Shown here: positions 1 to 7,061 of the stretch, piece after piece
How the letters are laid out: each line of letters begins with the position of its first letter
How positions within the stretch are numbered: the first letter of the stretch is position 1
Assembly: GCA_009929095.1 (NCBI GenBank)
Contig: SABF01000029.1
Coordinates: 1-11,938 of the forward strand
Direction: 5' to 3'
Length of the DNA stretch: 11,938 nt
DNA from: Erysipelotrichia bacterium
Lineage (GTDB): Bacteria; Bacillota_I; Bacilli_A; Erysipelotrichales; Erysipelotrichaceae
Made by a program: the position numbers and the translations under genes
Notes under the pieces: model-generated
Told to the model about the DNA's origin: nothing
Seen by the model: the letters and a program-made list of their open reading frames with translations, nothing else
Database searches by the model: none

Positions 1-41
1 GCACGGTGAGGACAGTATTCCTTCGGCTCGGACAGACACTT

Positions 42-2861
42 TTAATCAAATATCCTGCAGTTACGCATGAGCGGGCATTCATGTCCGCTTCTGAGTCGGA
101 GCACTTCAATTTTCTTAGTGACGGTGCTCAGCAGCAGAATGAAATCAGACTCATCAGAGATAATATATTCCGATACAAGCATCTTTACTTTCTCTGTGTC
201 GATATCTGATGCGAAGACATAGGAAATGATATCTCCGGTATCCTTGTTCTCTGTGATCTGTGCATTTATTCTGGTCCAGTGCAGACAGCCATTGACTCTT
301 CTCAGCCTGAATTCAACATTATGCTCCGTAATACCGCTGCGGAAGAGAGCAATGATTCTGTCAGTATCAAAGAAATCGCCGACATGTTTCTGATCATCAG
401 GATCCGGTATCAGTTTGAATAACACCTGCAGGCATGAGGCTTTATTCATCCCGGAAAAAGGCTTATTTGGAATTGCTTCTTTGAGTTTGAACTCCACCAG
501 TTTGTCCTGTGATTCATTGAATACCATGGCAGCGATACTGTCATGTTCAAGAAATTCATGCTTTTTCTGTTCGATCTCATACTGTCTTTGAAGCATGATA
601 TTCATTTTCTGCAGATTCTCTCTGGCAGTGACTGCTTCTGAGATATCTTCATAGACGCAGTAGGCAGTGATGGCATCTTCGCTTCTTCTGACTACATTGG
701 CAACCAGTCTGACCCAGAGATAAATACCGCTATAGCAGAGATTGCGATATTCGGCAGCACCGTAATCAGCACCGTTTTTGAGTTTTCTTATCAATGTCCT
801 GATTGATTCCGTATCTGCCGGATGAACACCGCGCATGATGCTGTTGCCAATCAGCGCCTTATGCAGTCCGGGATTGACATGCAGCAGTTTATAGAAGCCG
901 TCGCTCATATAAATCTGCTTGATATCATCCTCATGATGCAGCTCATAGATGCCAATGCCGACCGGAATCTGGTTCAGCAGTTTCTCCCGCTGCATGGCTT
1001 TGGAATATTCCTGCGTATCGTCTACGGCATAAATAATATAGGAATCAATGTCATTCCAGTTCAGAGCTTTTGCTCTGATCGTGAAATATCGATGGTCCCT
1101 GCTGAGCTTATGAAGAATCAGAAAATGATCATACTCAAGACTGCTGATTTCTTCCGGGCTCAGCAGCAGGGAATTCGTTGAAATGTAGTTCAGGATGCTA
1201 TTTCCGGTCACATCAGTATCTTCCGGAATTCCGAAGAAATTTCTTCCTTCTTTATTGATGTAGATGATATTTCTTGTTTCCCGTTCAATGATGTAGACTG
1301 CACCGGCGGAATCTTCCACAACGCCCTGATACAGGGATGACTCTGCAGGCGGCAGGGTCAGCACGCAGTAATAGACAGGAAATCCGTCTTCTTCACGGAT
1401 CAGTGTACCGGAAACAGACAGCCATTGAATTGCTCTGTTTTTTTTGAAGGAGCGATAGGTGAATTTTGCTGGCTTTTTCTCTTTGGCAAACTGGTGAAAC
1501 TGATTTATGACCCGCGTCTTATCCGGCGGATAGATCGATAATTCAAACAGGATATTCTCCTGTACCTGCTGCTGCAGTTCCGAAGAAGAGTATCCGGAAA
1601 GCTTTTCAATGGATTCACTGTAGTATTGCGTGATGACCTTGTCATCGGTCACCTTGTAGATAACTACCCCAAGCAGACTGTCCAGAAGGGCATTGGTTAT
1701 GATCTTCTGTTCGAGATCCCTGGATAGATCAATAAAGTTGACATACAGCATTAGAGCCCCGTCTTCTTCTTTTGCATAGATGGAAGCTCTGACCCAGACC
1801 CATGAACCGGTGCTTTTCCGAAGTCGATGGGTAATTGAAATTCTGGCACCATCATGAATGCCGCTCATTACTTCGACGGTATGCTCCAGATCATCCGGGT
1901 GAATGCCTGCCAGGCAGGAATCCTGATACAGTTCCATGCACTGCTGATAGGACATGTCGATCATTTTACAGAAAGCCTGATTGACCAGGATCACTGTTGA
2001 ACTGCCATCTGGGTTCACTCTGATTTTGGCAAAGCCGGTCGGCATGTTATCCAGAATATTCTGATAGTTCTGCTGTTCCAGCTTTATCTGAAGTTCAGAC
2101 TGCTTTAGGTCTGTGATGTCCGTGACAATGGATGACAGCAGATAGGTATTCTCTTCATCCTGCTTGATTGCTGAGAGGTGACGATTCATCCACCGACTTG
2201 TGTGATCCGGCTGATACAGCCGGTATTCTAATTCCTGGGGTTTTCCTGTCAGTATGGAACGTCTGATCGCTTCTACGGTGTTGTTCTGGTCTTCTTCAGG
2301 CACCAGGGAAAGCAGAGATTCCGGATCGGCAGTGTATTTCTCGCGGGAACCGCCGGCCATCTTGAAGAAGATATCGTTCGCAAAGATCAGTTTGATGGTT
2401 TTGTCCTTTACATTCAGACGCAGTAAAGAGATAGAACTGTCAGTATTCTCAGCGATCAGTTTGAAATGCTCCAGATATTCCCTTTCGGAAGTGACATCTT
2501 CAAAATAGCAGAAGGCGCAGGTTCTGCCATCCAAATGAATGATGACAATGGAGACCTGGATTGTACTGATCCCTTTATTCTTCTTGATGATGCGATATTC
2601 AAGATTTTTGACACTGCCTGTTTCCTGCAGCTCTTTTTTAATTGTCTCGGTAATGATCTTGTCCTGATCATAGAGCAGCAGAGATAGATCATCGGAAATG
2701 ATGGCGTTATATTCTTCTGGCGTATACTCAATGATTCGATAAAAAGCCTCATTCAGAAACAGCGATTGTCCTGTCTGCAAATCAAAAACACCGACTCCGA
2801 ATGGTGCGTCACGAAATACCTGTTTAAAAGTTTCTATATGATACACAGCATCTGCTTTCAT
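42..2861 (-). CDS. Tandem PAS-domain sensory protein without output domain
   Basis: This 939-residue soluble protein is built almost wholly of PAS repeats, which bind small ligands or cofactors and transmit signals. Seven repeats are visible, at about residues 10-130, 131-255, 260-390, 391-510, 515-635, 640-770 and 785-900. Several end in the typical PAC-like sequence (FEDVTSERE, VTDITDLKQ, YEDISEAVT). Coiled linkers join them, for example around 772-800. No signal peptide or membrane segment is seen, so it is probably cytoplasmic. No GGDEF, EAL, kinase or methyl-accepting domain follows. An eighth repeat seems to begin near residue 905 (SDFILLLS) and is cut by the stop at 42-44. In related multi-PAS proteins such arrays usually feed a diguanylate cyclase or kinase, so the protein may be truncated. 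The ATG at 2861 is preceded by GAGG eight bases upstream. Family call is firm; function is not. Confidence 0.85.
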   Translation of the reverse strand: MKADAVYHIETFKQVFRDAPFGVGVFDLQTGQSLFLNEAFYRIIEYTPEEYNAIISDDLSLLLYDQDKIITETIKKELQETGSVKNLEYRIIKKNKGISTIQVSIVIIHLDGRTCAFCYFEDVTSEREYLEHFKLIAENTDSSISLLRLNVKDKTIKLIFANDIFFKMAGGSREKYTADPESLLSLVPEEDQNNTVEAIRRSILTGKPQELEYRLYQPDHTSRWMNRHLSAIKQDEENTYLLSSIVTDITDLKQSELQIKLEQQNYQNILDNMPTGFAKIRVNPDGSSTVILVNQAFCKMIDMSYQQCMELYQDSCLAGIHPDDLEHTVEVMSGIHDGARISITHRLRKSTGSWVWVRASIYAKEEDGALMLYVNFIDLSRDLEQKIITNALLDSLLGVVIYKVTDDKVITQYYSESIEKLSGYSSSELQQQVQENILFELSIYPPDKTRVINQFHQFAKEKKPAKFTYRSFKKNRAIQWLSVSGTLIREEDGFPVYYCVLTLPPAESSLYQGVVEDSAGAVYIIERETRNIIYINKEGRNFFGIPEDTDVTGNSILNYISTNSLLLSPEEISSLEYDHFLILHKLSRDHRYFTIRAKALNWNDIDSYIIYAVDDTQEYSKAMQREKLLNQIPVGIGIYELHHEDDIKQIYMSDGFYKLLHVNPGLHKALIGNSIMRGVHPADTESIRTLIRKLKNGADYGAAEYRNLCYSGIYLWVRLVANVVRRSEDAITAYCVYEDISEAVTARENLQKMNIMLQRQYEIEQKKHEFLEHDSIAAMVFNESQDKLVEFKLKEAIPNKPFSGMNKASCLQVLFKLIPDPDDQKHVGDFFDTDRIIALFRSGITEHNVEFRLRRVNGCLHWTRINAQITENKDTGDIISYVFASDIDTEKVKMLVSEYIISDESDFILLLSTVTKKIEVLRLRSGHECPLMRNCRIFD

Positions 2862-2906
2862 TGATCAATCCTCAACCGCTCAGACGATATTGGGAAACTT
2901 TATTGG

Positions 2907-2936
2907 ATTCTATGACCGTATTATACAACGATTCAA
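2907..2936 (-). promoter_or_regulatory. Candidate promoter of the PAS protein gene
   Basis: Read on the minus strand, TTGAAT (2931-2936) and TAGAAT (2907-2912) are 18 bases apart, a sigma-A-like pair. Inside this span is a perfect TATAAT (2920-2925), which could serve as an alternative -10 box but has no good -35 at 16-18 bases. Both would start transcription 35-60 bases before the PAS start codon. Seen by eye only. Confidence 0.4.
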
Positions 2937-2950
2937 ATAACATGCATGTA

Positions 2951-2979
2951 TTGTTCGAATTAATACTCTGACATAGTAT
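2951..2979 (+). promoter_or_regulatory. Candidate promoter for the YoaP-like/HAD operon
   Basis: TTGTTC (2951-2956) and TAGTAT (2974-2979) are separated by 17 bases and face right. A transcript would start near 2986 and cover the remnant at 2989, the YoaP-like gene and the HAD phosphatase gene. The region lies back to back with the leftward PAS promoter, so about 50 bases serve both directions. Moderate box matches only. Confidence 0.4.
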
Positions 2980-2988
2980 ATTATTTCT

Positions 2989-3185
2989 GTGAATTTCCTG
3001 TGGCTGCCTGAAGCAGGAGATGACAGAGTTTCAGCATCTTTGCTTGAAATTGCTGTTTTCGCCGGATGTGCGTCATCCAAAGAACTGAAGCAGCAGGTAT
3101 ATGATTATAAAAGGAAAACTGATTTGAAATCGATTCCTGAATCAATGCCGGAATGGCCAACGAAAAGGAAAGAGAGACAGAGTAT
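2989..3185 (+). pseudogene. Possible gene remnant before the YoaP-like gene
   Basis: A GTG-initiated frame reads MNFLWLPEAGDDRVSASLLE and continues through a helix-like stretch (IAVFAGCASSKELKQQVYDY) before running out of coding character near 3130. The frame stays open to 3291, but beyond 3186 it overlaps the better-supported YoaP-like gene and reads as a shadow. No ribosome site precedes the GTG, and an in-frame TAG lies 15 bases upstream. The composition looks like real protein rather than chance, so this may be the N-terminal stub of a deleted gene, possibly acetyltransferase-like. I do not recognise it with confidence. Confidence 0.25.
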
Positions 3186-3941
3186 ATGGAGTATATCAAA
3201 CTCACATCCGATAATTTGGAAGAAGAGCACATCTGCTGCGCGATTTCCGGCAACAATGATCCTCAGGTATCATCCAAGAAGGCATGGCTGAAGGAGAGAA
3301 TGAAGGAAGGATTGGTATTTCTGAAGGCGGATGTCAGGGGGAAATGCTTTCTGGAGTATATCCCGGCAGAACATGCCTGGGCGCCAATCAACGCAAAAGG
3401 ATATCTGTTCATTGACTGCTTCTGGGTATCGGGGTCATTGAAAGGACATGGTTATGCGGATGATCTGCTTGAGCAATGCATTGAAGATGCGAAGAAACAG
3501 GACAGGAATGGTATCTGTGTGCTCTCTTCTGTTCAAAAGAAGCCTTTCCTGTCTGACCCTCAATATCTGGCACATAAGGGATTTAAAGTGGCAGATACTG
3601 CAGATCCGTTCTTTGCTCTGATGTACCTGCCGCTGAAGGATGAGGCACCGATTCCTTCCTTTGCTTCGCAGGTCAGGCATCCGCAGATTCAGAAACAGGG
3701 TTTTGTGCTGTACTACACTGCGGGATGCCCCTTTACTGCTAAGTATGTACCATCAGTGCAGAAGGCGGCAGAGGATGCGGGAATTGCTTTTGAAAGCATT
3801 CAGATAAAATCATGCAAAGAGGCTTACATGGCACCGGCTGCCTGGACTGATTATGCATTGTTCTATAATGGTGCCTATGTCACCAATGAGATCCAGAATG
3901 AAAAACGGTTTCTGTCTCTTGCCGAAAAAATAATGCGATAG
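3186..3941 (+). CDS. GNAT N-acetyltransferase with YoaP-type C-terminal domain
   Basis: The first half (about residues 1-150) is a GNAT acetyltransferase, a family that moves an acetyl group from acetyl-CoA to an amine. The strand FIDCFWVSGSLKGHGYA is the central beta-strand and pyrophosphate-binding loop, with K-G-H-G as the (Q/R)xxGxG-like signature. The last part (about 175-251) matches the small YoaP-type domain; its YYTAGCPFTAKYV has a thioredoxin-like CPFT turn. The substrate is unknown. I chose the ATG at 3186 over the one at 3153 because GGAAAGAGAG lies at a suitable distance before 3186, while 3153 has no ribosome site. The resulting 251 residues look full length. The HAD phosphatase gene follows within 56 bases on the same strand, so the two are probably co-transcribed. 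Confidence 0.8.
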   Translation: MEYIKLTSDNLEEEHICCAISGNNDPQVSSKKAWLKERMKEGLVFLKADVRGKCFLEYIPAEHAWAPINAKGYLFIDCFWVSGSLKGHGYADDLLEQCIEDAKKQDRNGICVLSSVQKKPFLSDPQYLAHKGFKVADTADPFFALMYLPLKDEAPIPSFASQVRHPQIQKQGFVLYYTAGCPFTAKYVPSVQKAAEDAGIAFESIQIKSCKEAYMAPAAWTDYALFYNGAYVTNEIQNEKRFLSLAEKIMR

Positions 3942-3997
3942 ACATTCCGGGGCATGATACAAAGGAACCTGCAGGAATGAATGAAAGAGGAAATGTG

Positions 3998-4846
3998 ATG
4001 ATTGAGAATATAGAAGCAGTGGCGGCAGATATTGATATGACATTGACTTCCAAAGGCGGTCTGCTGCCCGAGCCTACCCGGAAAGCATTTCAGATACTTC
4101 ATGAGCATGGAGTAATGATTGGACTGGCTACAGGCAGAGAAATTGAAGAAAAGCTGCATCATGCCGGAGAAATCTGGAATCTTGGCTTTGAACTGGATTT
4201 CATTGTTGGGATGAATGGCGGCATGGTATATAACCGACATACCGGCAGTATGTATGCTGCAGAACTGATGACGATTGCGGAAATGAAGGAGATTCTGAAT
4301 TACCTGATGCCGATGATTGTCAAGCATAGAATATCCATCAATGCAGAAGGCGGCGGCAATCAAAATGCCATGTATATTCAGGGGGAACTGCTGGAATCTG
4401 CGAAGCGCCATGGCTTTGTCTTTGTGGATAAGACCGGTGATGCTGACGGATTCTGCGATAGGAGGGCATATAAGTTTCTGTTTCGCTCTGACCCGGAGTA
4501 TGGTCAGGAACTGCGAGATGCCTTTCTGGCCAGATTTGGCGAAAATTATCAGATTATTGAAACCTTTCCTGGGACAGTTGAAATCATGCACCAGGGAATT
4601 GACAAAGGATCCGGATTGAAACGATACGCAGAAGAAGCAGATATCGATATGAAGAATATTATTTCATTTGGTGACAATGAAAATGACAATACGCTGCTGC
4701 AGGTGTCGGGATGGGGCGTGTGTCTGAAGGATGGCAGTGAAGGAACAAAGAGATTTGCAGATGCACTGACAGACTATGACTGTAAAGAGGGCGGTGTGGG
4801 ACATTATCTGATCGATCACTACCTGCAGCCGAATCATATGATATGA
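3998..4846 (+). CDS. Cof-type HAD-IIB family phosphatase
   Basis: This is a haloacid-dehalogenase-type phosphatase of the Cof/IIB subgroup, cytoplasmic Mg2+-dependent enzymes that hydrolyse sugar phosphates, FMN or similar small phosphoesters. All four HAD motifs are present. Motif I is DIDMT (Asp11 nucleophile and Asp13 acid/base, near residues 9-17). Motif II is LATGR, with the threonine and arginine typical of IIB. Motif III lysine is in RAYKFLFRS, and motif IV is GDNENDNTLL near residue 225. The cap domain lies between motifs II and III. The total of 282 residues is normal for the group. The in-frame ATG at 3977 is less likely because AGAGGA sits about seven bases before 3998 and nothing comparable fits 3977. 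The exact substrate cannot be read from sequence. The stop is followed by a T-run (about 4849-4855) without a convincing stem, so transcription may run on. Confidence 0.9.
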   Translation: MIENIEAVAADIDMTLTSKGGLLPEPTRKAFQILHEHGVMIGLATGREIEEKLHHAGEIWNLGFELDFIVGMNGGMVYNRHTGSMYAAELMTIAEMKEILNYLMPMIVKHRISINAEGGGNQNAMYIQGELLESAKRHGFVFVDKTGDADGFCDRRAYKFLFRSDPEYGQELRDAFLARFGENYQIIETFPGTVEIMHQGIDKGSGLKRYAEEADIDMKNIISFGDNENDNTLLQVSGWGVCLKDGSEGTKRFADALTDYDCKEGGVGHYLIDHYLQPNHMI

Positions 4847-4892
4847 ACTTTTTTTAATTTATACATGTACAGCTGCCTGCTTAGATATTAGG

Positions 4893-5147
4893 ATGATAAA
4901 AGAAAGATCCGCTGAATCCCTGCCAGATAATAAAATCCTGCAGATGCTTCTGAGTGCTGTGCGCTGCGTGTCAATCAGTACGATTGTAATGATTGGCATT
5001 GTCGGAGCACTCCTCCTTTCGCATCTGGATGTGATATCAGGAGCGTTGATTCGTGCAGCTGATACCGCATTTGACTCTGCTCTGGTTTTCTATCTGGGAA
5101 CAGTCTTCTATTCAGTGCGTCTGACCAAGACTGCACCAAATGCATGA
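4893..5147 (+). CDS. Small hypothetical protein, probably membrane
   Basis: This 84-residue frame belongs to no family I recognise. Residues about 28-45 (ISTIVMIGIVGALLLSHL) and 65-77 (ALVFYLGTVFYSV) are hydrophobic, with charged segments between and at both ends, so one or two membrane passes are plausible. The only purine-rich sequence before the ATG is TTAGG directly against it, which is too close for a good ribosome site. Expression is therefore doubtful. It follows the HAD gene by 46 bases with no clear terminator between. It overlaps the next short frame by eight bases. It may be a real small protein or the remains of one. Confidence 0.35.
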   Translation: MIKERSAESLPDNKILQMLLSAVRCVSISTIVMIGIVGALLLSHLDVISGALIRAADTAFDSALVFYLGTVFYSVRLTKTAPNA

Positions 5148-5412
5148 CTTTACCGGAAGAAATTCAATAAGTCTTGGGAGAGCAGTGAACGAGGATCTCT
5201 GCCTGGAAATACAGAAAAGCAAACCGCGGGAAGTGCGTTCGGTGCTTGGTGATGATGGCTATCCGGGCATGCCAATGGATGATGTCTTTGACAGAGAAAA
5301 GAATAAGCCTTATTTATCCTGTGACCTTCCGGGTCACAGACTGACTGCAAATACAGCCATGACAGGCAAGCGGCCAAAGAGGAATCTTCGTCCGCCGGCA
5401 CGCCCTCATTAA
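5140..5412 (+). CDS. Hypothetical short reading frame, possibly degraded
   Basis: This 90-residue frame starts inside the end of the preceding small gene. It is unrecognised. Its N-terminal half is charged and helix-like (NEDLCLEIQKSKPREVRSVL), and its C-terminus is rich in Arg and Pro, unlike a folded domain. No ribosome site is evident, so any translation would have to be coupled to the previous gene. It contains the hairpin at 5319-5339. An 83-residue frame on the opposite strand (5150-5401) is equally open, so chance openness is a real possibility. Confidence 0.2.
   Translation: MHDFTGRNSISLGRAVNEDLCLEIQKSKPREVRSVLGDDGYPGMPMDDVFDREKNKPYLSCDLPGHRLTANTAMTGKRPKRNLRPPARPH
5319..5339. repeat. 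Perfect 8-bp inverted repeat
   Basis: CTGTGACC (5319-5326) and GGTCACAG (5332-5339) form a perfect stem with a five-base loop. No T-run follows on either strand, so it is not a standard intrinsic terminator. It lies inside an unconvincing reading frame. Confidence 0.5.
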
Positions 5413-5440
5413 ATCAAACAGGTCAAGAAATGTTAATGAT

Positions 5441-6877
5441 TTAGTCAATCTCTTCTGCTTCAGCAGAAGTTTTATTCGGGCTGAGTCGGGTGCGATAGAA
5501 CTGCAGAAACAGCGCTGTCGTTACGATAGCTGCGAGAATGTCAGAAATCGGTTCAGCAAGAAGCGTGGCAAATACCCTTGCACCGTCATTGCAGTATGCT
5601 GCAACGGCAGAAGATATCTCTATGGCAAAAGCAGTGCCGCCAAGTATATTCGGCAGGATGAATACAAGAGGAATCAGCAGGATTGCTTTTCTGAACAATG
5701 CCATCATGAGAGATCGCTTTGCCTGACCAAGTGACATGAAAGACTGCTGACAGGCAATCTGTGCACCGAATACCGTCAGACCGGCAAGATAAATGCGCAG
5801 TGCCCAGCTGGCAAATACCTGGACATCTGGATCGCCGGAGAAAATAGCCGCAAAATTTCTCGAGAACAGGATGGCAATTCCGGCGATGCATACGGAGGCA
5901 GTTACGCATATTTTGAACAGCAGACGGAAACAGGCTCTGACCCGTTCGTAATTATGTGCTCCGTAGTTATAGCTCATGATCGGCTGGGCACCCTGACAGA
6001 TACCCTGAATCGGGTAAGTGATCAGCTGGGTGATGCTCAAGAGAATCGCCATTGTACTGACGGCCAGCGTACCGCCGTATTTCAGCATCTGATTGTTGAA
6101 GGAAATCTGCAGCAGTCCTTCTGTAGCAGACATGATAAACGGGGAGATGCCAAGTGCCATGATAGCCGCAAGAACTTTCCAGTCCGGCTTGAAATATGCT
6201 TTTCTGATACGCAGGGTTGATTTCTTTCCAAAGAGAAACTTCAGTACCCAGACAGCAGAGACGCCCTGAGAAAGAATCGTGGCCAGTGCTGCTCCCTGTA
6301 CGTTCATGTGAAATACAAAGATGAAGACCGGATCCAGAACAATATTCAGGGCGGCTCCAATCAGTACGGTGTACATGCCGGTTTTTGCAAATCCCTGTGT
6401 ATTGATATAGGTATTCATGCCAATGGCAATCTGAACAAAGACAGTGCCGCAGGCATAGATACGGATATAGGCCAGACCATAGCCGATAGTTGAAGAATCA
6501 GCGCCAAACAGATACAGCAGCGGTTCAGCAAATAGCAGAACGATGATTGTCAGAATCACACCTGAGACGATTAGGGAAACAAAAGAATTGGTCATAATCT
6601 TTTCTGCCTCATCCGGTTTCTGTTCGCCGAGCTTGATTGCCGCCAGCGGTGCACCGCCGGAACCGAAGAGCTGGGTAACTGCCATGATCAGAGTAATAAT
6701 CGGAAGTCCGACAGAAAGACCGCCCAAAGCTGCAGAACTGTCTGCCAGATGGCCGATATAGATGCGATCAACAATGTTATACAGAAGATTGACAAGCTGA
6801 GCAGTGATTGCTGGTATGGAGAGCGAAAGAAGAAGTCTGCCAATGCGTTCGGTACCAAGATTTGAAGTTGTGGACAT
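5441..6877 (-). CDS. MATE family efflux transporter, MepA-like
   Basis: This is a multidrug and toxin extrusion carrier, an inner-membrane protein that exports cationic drugs or metabolites in exchange for Na+ or H+. The 478 residues contain about twelve hydrophobic segments in two similar halves, as expected for the family. Recognisable parts are the first helix (LSIPAITAQLVNLLYNIVDR), the GSGGAPLAAIKLGE loop, the PIQGICQGAQPIMSYNYGA stretch in the second half and the C-terminal LLAEPISDILAAIVT. The pattern is closest to MepA-type proteins. I start it at 6877 rather than 6922 because AAAGGAG (6887-6893) lies nine bases before that ATG and the protein then begins just ahead of the first helix. 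It faces the plus-strand genes to its left and has its own promoter and palindromic control region on its right. Substrate unknown. Confidence 0.92.
   Translation of the reverse strand: MSTTSNLGTERIGRLLLSLSIPAITAQLVNLLYNIVDRIYIGHLADSSAALGGLSVGLPIITLIMAVTQLFGSGGAPLAAIKLGEQKPDEAEKIMTNSFVSLIVSGVILTIIVLLFAEPLLYLFGADSSTIGYGLAYIRIYACGTVFVQIAIGMNTYINTQGFAKTGMYTVLIGAALNIVLDPVFIFVFHMNVQGAALATILSQGVSAVWVLKFLFGKKSTLRIRKAYFKPDWKVLAAIMALGISPFIMSATEGLLQISFNNQMLKYGGTLAVSTMAILLSITQLITYPIQGICQGAQPIMSYNYGAHNYERVRACFRLLFKICVTASVCIAGIAILFSRNFAAIFSGDPDVQVFASWALRIYLAGLTVFGAQIACQQSFMSLGQAKRSLMMALFRKAILLIPLVFILPNILGGTAFAIEISSAVAAYCNDGARVFATLLAEPISDILAAIVTTALFLQFYRTRLSPNKTSAEAEEID
5452..5476 (+). terminator. Intrinsic terminator for rightward transcripts inside the MATE 3' end
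   Basis: CTTCTGC (5452-5458), loop TTCA and GCAGAAG (5463-5469) form a seven-base stem that is followed on the plus strand by TTTTATT. It would stop transcripts from the HAD and small-ORF side. The same bases encode the Ala-Glu-rich last residues of the convergent MATE protein, so coding and termination share sequence. The opposite strand has no T-run after the stem. Confidence 0.5.
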
Positions 6878-6916
6878 ATCTGAATGCTCCTTTATGTATT
6901 TTCTATGATAGATTGG

Positions 6917-6962
6917 TGGCAATTTGCCAGAACGCCCATTATACAGTTTTGGACGGCAAATT
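6917..6962 (-). promoter_or_regulatory. MATE promoter with overlapping palindromic operator candidate
   Basis: A perfect TATAAT reads leftward at 6938-6943. It sits almost exactly at the centre of an 8-bp inverted repeat, AATTTGCC (6921-6928) and GGCAAATT (6955-6962). The left arm is also half of a 13-base palindrome, TGGCAA-T-TTGCCA (6917-6929), located around +1 to +15. No good -35 is seen. Repeated TTTGCCA-type half-sites around a -10 box suggest a repressor or activator of the exporter, but the regulator is not identifiable here. Confidence 0.5.
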
Positions 6963-6966
6963 AATA

Positions 6967-6990
6967 CAGCACAGTTTCCGTGCTGTGCTG
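6967..6990 (-). terminator. Stem-loop after the radical SAM gene, weak terminator candidate
   Basis: CAGCACAG (6967-6974) and CTGTGCTG (6983-6990) form a perfect eight-base stem with an eight-base loop. Read leftward it is followed by TATTAATTT, a poor T-run. It lies 72 bases beyond the end of the radical SAM gene and just upstream of the MATE promoter, so it could insulate the two. Confidence 0.35.
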
Positions 6991-7061
6991 CTCTGTGAAT
7001 GTTTCATAGCTTCAGTCCGGCATAATGAGCATGCAGTCAAATCACTTTTCACATCCGGTGC

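Noticed and set aside
3977..4846. Earlier start for the HAD phosphatase at 3977
   Set aside because: Its upstream AGGA touches the ATG, while the ATG at 3998 has AGAGGA at the right distance and begins directly before motif I.
4835..4855. Terminator after the HAD gene
   Set aside because: A T-run is present, but the preceding ATCATATGAT palindrome leaves no workable loop, so no stable stem precedes it.
5150..5401. Minus-strand 83-residue frame opposite the small hypothetical
   Set aside because: Composition rich in Cys, His, Pro and Ser without a domain pattern, and no ribosome site; most likely a shadow.
5441..6922. Longer MATE protein beginning at 6922
   Set aside because: The added 15 residues are charged and start within the operator-like palindrome and close to the predicted transcription start; a proper ribosome site exists only for 6877.
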